From: Phycisphaerales bacterium
GTDB taxonomy: Bacteria; Planctomycetota; Phycisphaerae; Phycisphaerales; UBA1924
Assembly: GCA_020846975.1 (NCBI GenBank)
Contig: JADLCX010000102.1
Coordinates: 1-64,000 of the forward strand
Length of the DNA: 64,000 nucleotides
Reading direction: 5' to 3'
Numbering within the stretch: position 1 is the stretch's first letter; every line of letters starts with the position of its first letter. Positions 53,499 to 60,387 of the stretch are shown here, piece after piece. Under the pieces are notes generated by a model. The model was not told where the DNA came from, did no database searches, and was given only the letters and a program-made list of their open reading frames with translations. The translations under genes were made by a program, and so were the position numbers.

Positions 53499-54560
53499 AT
53501 GAACAACGTTCGACATCGCACGGGCGTGCTCATCGCGTTCGCGGTTCTCGCCACGGTCGAACCGGCCTCGGGCGCCGCGCGCGGCTCCCAGCCACCGGTC
53601 ACGAACGAGCCTCCCGCCAAGCCCGCGTCAGTCGTTGAGCGTCTCAAGGCCGAGGCCGCGAAACTGCGCCCGATGATGCGGACCGATGCGGGTCGCGCGT
53701 TCCTCGATGCGGCCGGACAACTGCCCGATCCCGGCAAGCGCATCGTCCATCGCAGCGCCGACAAGTCGCGCGTGCTCTCCGATGAGGCGTTCAAGAAGCT
53801 CCCGGAGTCCGAGCGAGAGGGCCTCTCGCCGCGGATGTGCGATCCCGAGTTCTACTACTACACCGGCTACGGCTCGCCGCTGATCTCGTCGCGTGCGTTC
53901 GATCTCGCCGCGGGCGCGGCCGAGTGGGACTCATTCAAGGGCAAGCGCATCCTTGATTTCGGCTACGGCTCGATCGGGCAGGGTCGGATTCTCGCCTCGC
54001 TCGGCGCCGACTACACGGGCATCGAGGTCGAGCCGATGTTCTCCGCGATGTACGCGGGCGACACGGGATCGGTCGGCAAGCAGGGCGGCAGGCTCACGCT
54101 CCGGCTCGGCCGCTGGCCCGCCGAGGAAACCGTGGTCAAGGATGCCGGCGAGGGCTACGACCTGTTCATCAGCAAGAACACGCTCAAGCGCGGCTACATC
54201 CATCCGTCGCGGTACGTGGACCCGAAGTTCCTCGTCAGGCTCGGCGTGAGCGACCAGGACTTCGTGACCAACGTGCACCGCGTGCTCAAGCCCGGCGGCT
54301 GGTTCGTCATCTACAACATCTCGCCGGCGCAGACGCCCAAGGATGGCGACAAGCCGTACCTGCCGCACGCCGATGGGCAGTGCCCGTTCAAGCGCGACCT
54401 GATGGAGAAGATCGGGTTCGAGATCGTCGAGTTCGACAAGGTCGATGACGAGGCCGCGCGGGACATCTGGATGGCCCTCGGGCTCAACGACGGCAAGCCG
54501 CGCGAGGAGGTCGCCGCGGACCTGTTCGCGTGGGTGACGATCGCGCGGAAGAAGCCGTGA
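53499..54560 (+). CDS. Exported class I SAM-dependent methyltransferase-like protein
   Basis: This 353-residue protein has a clear signal peptide (MNNVRHRTGVLIAFAVLATV, then EPASGAARG), which is unusual for a methyltransferase. The SAM-binding fold shows motif I as GKRILDFGYGSIGQGRILAS, then ADYTGIEVEPMFSAMYAGD (acidic ribose-binding residue), a D-L-F-I-S-K-N strand (GYDLFISKNTLKRGYIHPSR), and VHRVLKPGGWFVIYNISPAQ. SAM is cytoplasmic, so either the domain has another use outside the membrane or the N-terminus is a membrane anchor. Its stop overlaps the next gene's GTG start (GTGA). Confidence 0.78.
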   Translation: MNNVRHRTGVLIAFAVLATVEPASGAARGSQPPVTNEPPAKPASVVERLKAEAAKLRPMMRTDAGRAFLDAAGQLPDPGKRIVHRSADKSRVLSDEAFKKLPESEREGLSPRMCDPEFYYYTGYGSPLISSRAFDLAAGAAEWDSFKGKRILDFGYGSIGQGRILASLGADYTGIEVEPMFSAMYAGDTGSVGKQGGRLTLRLGRWPAEETVVKDAGEGYDLFISKNTLKRGYIHPSRYVDPKFLVRLGVSDQDFVTNVHRVLKPGGWFVIYNISPAQTPKDGDKPYLPHADGQCPFKRDLMEKIGFEIVEFDKVDDEAARDIWMALGLNDGKPREEVAADLFAWVTIARKKP

Positions 54561-55363
54561 GCGGGATCGAGGGCAACCGCGGCTCCGCGGGCCGCGTAGC
54601 GCAGGACATGCACGGCGATAGGCCGTTCATCCCGACCTGTCCCTCGTGCCGTTACGACCTGACGGGGCTGCCCGATGGTCGATGCCCGGAGTGCGGCCGG
54701 GGCTTTGCGCTCGCCGCGCTGCGGGAAGCATGGCTGAACCCGCCCGCGCGTCCGTGGACGCTGCCGGCCTTCACGCTGCTGGCGATATGCGATCTGCTGT
54801 GCCTCCTGCCGCCCGTGGAATCGAACCGCTGGGCCTTTCGGCGCGATGCGGACTACGAGCCGTTCATCTCCATCATGGTGTGGATGCTGGCGGGGCTGTG
54901 GGTCGCGTGGCGGATGAGCGCGCTGCGAGAGGACCCGCGCCGCTGGCTCTGGCTGATCCCGCCGACAGCACGGAGTATCTGGGCGCTGCTCACGGTCTCA
55001 GCCGTCAGCAACATCGCGGTGGCCGTGCTGGGATCCCTCTTCGGCGCGGGCGCGATCGGGATCGCGGCGTTCCGCGTGCCGCGGTTCACATCGTGGGTCG
55101 TCGGCGCAGTGGTGTGGGTGGCGATCCTCTCGACCGGGCTCGTGATGCTGGATGCCGCGCTCGATGGTCTGGCCCGCGCCGATACATGGTCGAACTGGAG
55201 CGACCCGCGTCCCGGGCAGGTGCACGATCAGTACCCGCTGCGGAACGATGAACTGCTCGTGGTCGCGATCGTCGCGCTCGGGTGCGCCGTGATCCTGGCC
55301 GTGCTCCTGGTCTGGAAGCGGCGATGGGTCCGCGAGAAGGCCGAGCATGCTCTTCCGACGTAG
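54557..55363 (+). CDS. Zinc-ribbon integral membrane protein
   Basis: This protein of about 268 residues starts from GTG 54557, overlapping the previous stop; an ATG at 54608 is an alternative. A zinc ribbon (PTCPSCRYDLTGLPDGRCPE, C-x2-C...C-x2-C completed by CGRGF) is followed by about five hydrophobic segments (LPAFTLLAICDLLCLLPPV, ISIMVWMLAGLWVAW, LLTVSAVSNIAVAVLGSLFG, FTSWVVGAVVWVAILSTGL, LLVVAIVALGCAVILAVLLV). Such 'CPxCRYDLTGLP' ribbon membrane proteins are common in planctomycetes; their function is unknown. It is probably co-transcribed with the exported methyltransferase gene. Confidence 0.8.
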   Translation: MSGIEGNRGSAGRVAQDMHGDRPFIPTCPSCRYDLTGLPDGRCPECGRGFALAALREAWLNPPARPWTLPAFTLLAICDLLCLLPPVESNRWAFRRDADYEPFISIMVWMLAGLWVAWRMSALREDPRRWLWLIPPTARSIWALLTVSAVSNIAVAVLGSLFGAGAIGIAAFRVPRFTSWVVGAVVWVAILSTGLVMLDAALDGLARADTWSNWSDPRPGQVHDQYPLRNDELLVVAIVALGCAVILAVLLVWKRRWVREKAEHALPT

Positions 55364-55405
55364 CGGCCGGGAGCCTTGAGCGCACCCAAGACCCCCGGCG
55401 CCGCA

Positions 55406-56257
55406 TCACGCGACGAGCACGCGCGCCCCGGTCACGCCCGGCTGAAGGTCGATCTCGAGCGAGGTCGGGTGTTCGAGTTCCGTCCACCAGCAGATCGTCG
55501 TCACGCGAGAAGCGCCCAGCGCGCCGATCTGGATGCGGACACCCCGACGCGCGGCCAGCGCCAAAGCCCGCGGCCCGACGATCCGGCCCGCAAGACGCGA
55601 GGCGTCTTCCCACGCGATGGTGCGGTACCGCCGCGCCCGCTCATCGGCGCGCGGGTCGATCCGACCCGAGGGGGTGTCGTAGACGCCCTCGCTGTCCTTG
55701 ATCAGCCGCACATCCGCGCCCAGCGCTTCGGCGATGAACACGGCGAGCAGGTCGGTCCCGCCTCGTCTGCTTGGGCCCCCGCCCCCGAGGAGTGTCGGCT
55801 GTTCGCGCTCGTTGATGGATTCGAGTCCCGGCAGGACCAGCACCGGCGCGCGGTTGAGCAGGTGCTGCACCGCGGCGGTGTCGATGGCCGCGGGCTCGGC
55901 ATCACCGGATGGTCCTTGGGCCAGGAGCCCGACCTCGCGCGCGGTGGCGGAGGTGTGGGCCTGCCCGGCATCCCAGAGCGCGACGCTGAGGAGCGAGGCC
56001 GCGTGGCGAGCGCCGCCCGCGACCAGCCGCGCCAGCGCGGGGCCCGAGGGAGGGTCGGCGGCCGCGAGTTTGCCGGCCTCGGCGAGCAGGCGCGGGGTCG
56101 TGCCGAAGATCGGCGAGACGATCGCGATGACGGATCGGCCCTTGCGGACCTCGCGCCGGATCTCGCCGACCGCGGCGCGCAGTTCGCCCACGTGCGTGAG
56201 CGCCGAGCCGCCGAACTTGAGGACGATGGTTTCGTTGGGGATGTCTTCGCTGCACAT
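55406..56257 (-). CDS. Amino-acid kinase family protein, aspartokinase-like without ACT domains
   Basis: The ATG at 56257 gives about 283 residues (the frame is open to 56317). The N-terminal nucleotide-binding segment IVLKFGGSALTHVGELRAAV and the GGGGPSRRGGTDLLAVFIAE and LGADVRLIKDSEGVYDTPSG segments are those of aspartate kinase (aspartate + ATP to aspartyl phosphate). Aspartokinase normally continues with two regulatory ACT domains. Here the protein ends shortly after LALAARRGVRIQIGALG, so feedback control is missing or carried by another protein. It could serve another substrate of the family. It converges with the zinc-ribbon gene. Confidence 0.75.
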   Translation of the reverse strand: MCSEDIPNETIVLKFGGSALTHVGELRAAVGEIRREVRKGRSVIAIVSPIFGTTPRLLAEAGKLAAADPPSGPALARLVAGGARHAASLLSVALWDAGQAHTSATAREVGLLAQGPSGDAEPAAIDTAAVQHLLNRAPVLVLPGLESINEREQPTLLGGGGPSRRGGTDLLAVFIAEALGADVRLIKDSEGVYDTPSGRIDPRADERARRYRTIAWEDASRLAGRIVGPRALALAARRGVRIQIGALGASRVTTICWWTELEHPTSLEIDLQPGVTGARVLVA

Positions 56258-56693
56258 GGTGGGATCGCCTTCCTGCATGACTCTTGATATGGGCGCGCGC
56301 CATCGCGCTCGGGCCATTGGCCAGGTTGAACCAAACCTTCAAACTCGTCACGCATCCGTCACGGCAGCGGCCGCCGCACGCGGCCAAAAGCACAAGCACC
56401 ACCGTGTTTCGGGTTTCGCCCGGACGGTGGTGCCTTTTTCAAGGTCGCCTTGCGTGGCTTTGGGGGTCGCTTTCAGCTTCCCCAGACGACGCACTCACCG
56501 GCCGGGCATGGTTTGTCCTGCGTGCAAAGACGCTGGCGCTTATCGCTGCGCTTGCACTGCTGAATAACCATGGGATGGGCGGCGGAATACGTCATGGACG
56601 GAAGAAACATACCAAGCAACTCGGGCGAGTCAAGTGTTGTTCGCAGTTTGGGTACGTGCGGATGCCGGTGCGAAAGGATTCTTGGACGGAGCC
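56258..56693. other. Intergenic region with a hairpin
   Basis: This 436-base region lies between the amino-acid kinase start and the sucD stop, both on the minus strand. It holds a terminator-like hairpin at 56396-56440 and the kinase promoter. No convincing gene is present; a short plus-strand frame near 56510 with a CPAC motif is too small to support. Confidence 0.4.
56396..56440. terminator. Terminator-like hairpin, probably for sucD
   Basis: A 10-bp stem, GCACCACCGT (56396-56405) with ACGGTGGTGC (56424-56433), has an 18-base loop. It is followed by CTTTTTC on the plus strand and by TTGTGCTTTT on the minus strand. No plus-strand gene runs into it, so it most likely ends sucD on the minus strand. 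Confidence 0.6.
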
Positions 56694-57695
56694 TCAGCCA
56701 CCAATCCCCATCGCCTCCGCCATCATCTTCCCCATGTCCGCAGGGCTGAGGGCCACCTTCGCGCCCGCGGCCTGCAACGCCGCGATCTTCGCGTCGGCCG
56801 TGTCATCGGCCCCGCCGATGATCGCGCCCGCGTGGCCCATCCGCTTGCCCTTGGGCGCTGTGCGCCCGGCGATGAACGCCGCGACCGGCTTCTTCACGTG
56901 CTTCTTGATGTACGCCGCGGCGTCGGTCTCGTCGCTCCCGCCGATCTCGCCGATCATGAGGATGCCGTGGGTGTCGGGGTCGCGCTCGAACATCTCGATA
57001 ACGTCGATGTGGTTGAGGCCGCGGATCGGGTCGCCGCCGATGCCGACGCAGGTGGATTGGCCGAGCCCGAGCCGGCTGGTCTGCCACACCGCCTCGTAGG
57101 TGAGCGTGCCCGACCGGCTGACGATGCCGACGGCCTTGCCGGTCTTCGACTCGCTCACGTGCGTGTGGATGTACCCCGGCATGATGCCGATCTTGCACCC
57201 GCCGCCGCCCTTGGCCTTGCAGGTATAGGGGTCGTTGCTCGCCGCGCCGCCGCCGGTCTTCTTGCCGGGCGTGATGACGCCGGGGCAGTTGGGGCCGACG
57301 AGGTGGATCCGCCGCTGCGCATCGCGGCCGCTGTTCATCTCGTCGAGCACCGCGCGGCACTTGACCATGTCGTTGACCGGGATGCCCTCGGTGATGGCGC
57401 AGATGACCCGGATGCCCGCGTCGGCCGCTTCGAGGATCGCGTCCGCCGCGAACGCGGGCGGCACGAAGATCATGGTCGCGTTCGCGCCCGTGGCATCGAC
57501 AACCTGCTTGACCGTGTCGAAGATCGGGACGGCGCTGTGCGCATCGACCTCGAACTTCTGCCCGCCCTTGCCGGGTGTCACCCCGCCGACAAGCTGCGTG
57601 CCGTAGAGGTAGCAGCCCTTGGTGTGCGAACCGCCGAATCCGCCGGTGATGCCCTGGCAGATGACCTTGGTGCTGGCGTCGATGAGAATGGCCAT
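56694..57695 (-). CDS. sucD: Succinyl-CoA ligase alpha subunit
   Basis: This is the alpha subunit of succinyl-CoA synthetase (TCA cycle: succinyl-CoA + NDP + Pi to succinate + NTP + CoA). The ATG at 57695 gives 333 residues, longer than the usual 290. Family segments are [20 protein letters not shown] (CoA-binding Rossmann), [42 protein letters not shown], the [20 protein letters not shown] region and the catalytic His in [10 protein letters not shown]. Between NCPGVITPG and CKIGIMPG there is an insert of about 23 residues ([20 protein letters not shown] and more), Gly- and Lys-rich, absent from E. coli SucD. The beta subunit gene (sucC) is not adjacent. Confidence 0.93.
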   Translation of the reverse strand: MAILIDASTKVICQGITGGFGGSHTKGCYLYGTQLVGGVTPGKGGQKFEVDAHSAVPIFDTVKQVVDATGANATMIFVPPAFAADAILEAADAGIRVICAITEGIPVNDMVKCRAVLDEMNSGRDAQRRIHLVGPNCPGVITPGKKTGGGAASNDPYTCKAKGGGGCKIGIMPGYIHTHVSESKTGKAVGIVSRSGTLTYEAVWQTSRLGLGQSTCVGIGGDPIRGLNHIDVIEMFERDPDTHGILMIGEIGGSDETDAAAYIKKHVKKPVAAFIAGRTAPKGKRMGHAGAIIGGADDTADAKIAALQAAGAKVALSPADMGKMMAEAMGIGG

Positions 57696-57974
57696 AGGGC
57701 GGAGAGTGTAGGAATCAGATTCAGACAACGCAGAGGGCGCGGAAAACACGCGGGGAGCGCGGAGAAGACCGAACTCGGCGGGATGGGAGAGATGAGGGTC
57801 GATCGGAGAAGGCGTCGGGGTGGGGTATTCCGACGCCCCGACCTGGCTCTCCGCTGATGACCGCCCATCTCACTCATCGCTCTGAGTTCGAGCCTGGTGC
57901 GGCCGGGCCGCGCTGCCTCTTTCCGCGATCTCCGCGCGACCACCGCGCCCTCGGCGTTGTCCTGATTCGATGCG

Positions 57975-58655
57975 CTACTTTTCCACCGGCGTCGCCGCCT
58001 TGGCCTTCCGCACGTGCGTCACCTCGACCACCCTGAACGCCTCGCCGTAGATCACCTCCGAGATCTCCAGCACGTAGCGATCCGCATCGACGAACTTGAT
58101 CGCGTACTTCACCGCCTTGCCCACCTCGCCCGTCAGCGGCTCGTCCATCTCGCCGAAGAGCGTCAGCGACTTGCCGTCCTGGCTCAGCCCGCCGCTGGCG
58201 GTCAGAACCGCCGTGCTCATCGAGCTCGTCCACGCCATCGTGTAGAGCCTGCGGTGGTTGTCGTGTCCGAACAGGCCCAGCCCGTTCATCGGGATGTCCA
58301 GCATCTTCCCGTCGGGACCCGGCATCGACAGCCTGCCGGTCGTCTCGGTCTTCACGAACCGCCCGTCGTGCACCAGTTCGTTGTGCGCTGTGCCCGTGGT
58401 CTCGGTGGGCGGCGCGTCCGGGGCCATGAACATCTTCGTCGTCACCGTCCAGTCGCCCACCATTCTCTCGAGCACCTTGTGCCGGTCCGAGGGCTGGATC
58501 GACTTCATGTAATCGGCCATCATCGCCTGCATCTTGGCCGGGTCCATGTTCGGGTCGGGCTGGGTCGAGGGCCGCCCCGCGCCCAGTCCGACGATCAGCC
58601 CGGCCGTAACGATGGCCGTCAGCCCGTGCGCAACGATCAGCCCGGAACGCTTCAT
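57975..58655 (-). CDS. Exported DUF1579-type protein
   Basis: This 226-residue protein has an N-terminal signal or anchor (MKRSGLIVAHGLTAIVTAGL and following). The core matches the DUF1579 lipocalin-like fold seen in many exported proteins: HKVLERMVGDWTVTTKMFMA, TTGTAHNELVHDGRFVKTET, MNGLGLFGHDNHRRLYTMAW and the C-terminal VKYAIKFVDADRYVLEISEV. No enzyme role is known for the family; it may bind a small hydrophobic ligand. GGAGGCTCCC before the ATG is a good ribosome-binding site. Confidence 0.85.
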   Translation of the reverse strand: MKRSGLIVAHGLTAIVTAGLIVGLGAGRPSTQPDPNMDPAKMQAMMADYMKSIQPSDRHKVLERMVGDWTVTTKMFMAPDAPPTETTGTAHNELVHDGRFVKTETTGRLSMPGPDGKMLDIPMNGLGLFGHDNHRRLYTMAWTSSMSTAVLTASGGLSQDGKSLTLFGEMDEPLTGEVGKAVKYAIKFVDADRYVLEISEVIYGEAFRVVEVTHVRKAKAATPVEK

Positions 58656-58737
58656 GGGAGCCTCCTTTGTTCGGCGCGATGAACGCGCCCGATCACCTTG
58701 CCATGTTGTCAGTCGGTCCGCGCCTTGCGGCCGTGGA

Positions 58738-59019
58738 TCACGGCCCCTTGTTGGTCGAAGGCCGGCGCGGCACGCCCTTGGCCCCGCCCGAGCCGCCCGC
58801 CGGGCCCTGCGGGTTCGAGCCGCCCCCGCCGCGGCCGAGCTGCTCGTTGAGCACGTGACCCGTCCCTGCCGCGCCGCCCTTCTTCTTCGCTTCCGCCTCG
58901 ATGAGTTTGCTGAGCTCGGATTGACCGCCGCCGCCCTTGCCGCCGAAGCCGCCGGCGCCGCCGCCGAGCTTGGAGGACTGGTTGCCGAGCTTGTTGAATA
59001 GGTTGTTTGCCTTGGCCAT
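58738..59019 (-). CDS. Small glycine-rich protein of unknown function
   Basis: This 93-residue protein begins MAKANNLFNKLGNQSSKLGG, has two Gly-rich stretches (GGGAGGFGGKGGGGQ and GRGGGGSNPQGPAGGSGGAK), and a helical middle (SELSKLIEAEAKKKGGAAGT). There is no signal peptide or known domain. The consistent reading frame without stops and the separate position, divergent from the next gene, support a real gene, but composition bias makes this uncertain. Confidence 0.5.
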   Translation of the reverse strand: MAKANNLFNKLGNQSSKLGGGAGGFGGKGGGGQSELSKLIEAEAKKKGGAAGTGHVLNEQLGRGGGGSNPQGPAGGSGGAKGVPRRPSTNKGP

Positions 59020-59093
59020 GCCGGATGGTAGCGGCCGCGGGCCGGCCTCCGCGATCCATCGCCGCGACGGCTTTCCCGATACGATTAGCCCCT

Positions 59094-60284
59094 ATGCGAG
59101 CCATCGTCACCGGTCAGATCGGCATGGACAAGAAGCCCTACCTCAAGGCCGCGGCCGACATGGCCGGCCAGCAGGGCGAGGAGGGGGGCTGCACCCTCTA
59201 CAACATCGGCGACATGATGTACGCCGAGGGCAAGGACGTCCGCCCAGGGCGCATCCTCGACCTGCCCATCTCGCGCCTCAACTCGCTCCGCCGCGCCGCG
59301 TTCAAGGATGTCATCGCCGATTCGCGGGAGAAGAAGAACATCATCGTCAACACCCACGCCACCTTCCGCTGGCGGCACGGGCTGTTCGCGGCGTTCGACT
59401 ACGACCAGGTCGCGGCGATTCAGCCCGACCTGTTCATCTGCCTGGTCGACAACATCGAGGTCGTGCACCACCGCCTGCACCGCGACTTCGACATCGACGC
59501 GACCCTCAAGGACTGCATGGTCTGGCGCGAGGAGGAGATCCTCGCCACCGAGCTGCTCGCCCAGGCCGTCACCGCTTCCAACGGCCGCGGCGGCGGTGGA
59601 GGGGCGGGCGGCGGAAACAACTTCTACATCGTCAGCCGCGGCCGGCACCAGCCCACGGTCCGCACCATGTTCCGGCTGGTCTGCCGGCCCAATATGCGCA
59701 AGGTCTACCCCAGTTTCCCCATGAGCCACGTCGTGGACATGCCCGACGTGCTCAAGGAGATCGACGACTTCCGTGCCGCGCTCGCCGAGCACTTCATCAC
59801 CTTCGATCCCGGCGATGTGGACGAGAAACTGCTCCTCGACCGCGCGCTCGCCCGCGCGGCCGAGGGCAAGATCGACGAATGGCTCGATGTCACGCCGCAC
59901 GCCTTCGGCGGCAGCAAGAGCACCACCGATAGGCCGCTCCGCGTGCGCGTCCGCGAGGTGCTCGACATCGCCGGCGATATCGACGGCCAGATCTACATGC
60001 GCGACTTCAAGCTCATCGACCAGTCCGACATGATCGTGAGCCTGATCCCCGAACTGCCCGGCCGCGAGGGCAAGGACATCCCCGGCCTGTCGTCGGGCGT
60101 CGAGCGCGAACTGCAGCACGCCTGGGAGCACACCAAGGAGGTCTACGTGGTGTGGAAGCCCAAGAAGAACCCGAGCCCCTTCATCACCGAGACGGCCACG
60201 AAGATCTTCCGCTCCGTGCCCGAGGCGCTGGAGCACTTCGAGAAGTCGGGGATGTTCGGGGAGAAGAACCTGTTCGGGCACTGA
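59094..60284 (+). CDS. Adenylate-kinase-like domain fused to a nucleoside deoxyribosyltransferase-like domain
   Basis: This 396-residue protein has an N-terminal half resembling archaeal-type adenylate kinase/AAA_33-like NTPases: MRAIVTGQIGMDKKPYL, CTLYNIGDMMYAEGK (cf. nFGtvMfevA), NIIVNTHATFRWRHGLFAAF (cf. VDTHsT), and AIQPDLFICLVDNIEVVHHR. The P-loop is altered: GQIGMDKK lacks the usual G-K-(S/T). A Gly-rich insert occurs near residues 162-175. The C-terminal part (YMRDFKLIDQSDMIVSLIPE, then SSGVERELQHAWEHTKEVYV) resembles the nucleoside 2-deoxyribosyltransferase fold. A nucleotide-metabolism or signalling role is inferred. The start is the ATG at 59094, just after the glycine-rich protein's divergent start. 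Confidence 0.7.
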   Translation: MRAIVTGQIGMDKKPYLKAAADMAGQQGEEGGCTLYNIGDMMYAEGKDVRPGRILDLPISRLNSLRRAAFKDVIADSREKKNIIVNTHATFRWRHGLFAAFDYDQVAAIQPDLFICLVDNIEVVHHRLHRDFDIDATLKDCMVWREEEILATELLAQAVTASNGRGGGGGAGGGNNFYIVSRGRHQPTVRTMFRLVCRPNMRKVYPSFPMSHVVDMPDVLKEIDDFRAALAEHFITFDPGDVDEKLLLDRALARAAEGKIDEWLDVTPHAFGGSKSTTDRPLRVRVREVLDIAGDIDGQIYMRDFKLIDQSDMIVSLIPELPGREGKDIPGLSSGVERELQHAWEHTKEVYVVWKPKKNPSPFITETATKIFRSVPEALEHFEKSGMFGEKNLFGH

Positions 60285-60310
60285 GCCCGCCGTGTGATCG
60301 TCGCACGAAA

Positions 60311-60345
60311 GCACAACCACCCGCCGGTTTCCGGCGGGTGGTGTG
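60311..60345. terminator. Hairpin between convergent genes
   Basis: A stem ACCACCCGCCGG pairs with CCGGCGGGTGGT around a TTT loop, extended by GCACA/TGTGC. It lies between the convergent adenylate-kinase-like and subtilisin genes. There is no U-run, so it may be a factor-dependent or transcript-end structure serving both directions. Confidence 0.5.
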
Positions 60346-60387
60346 CGGATGAGAACGCGGATCGTCCCCCCTCCCCGGGCGCGTGCG

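Noticed and set aside
56510..56569. Tiny plus-strand frame with a CPAC...CAC motif
   Set aside because: Nineteen residues, no ribosome-binding site, and no conserved context; likely chance.
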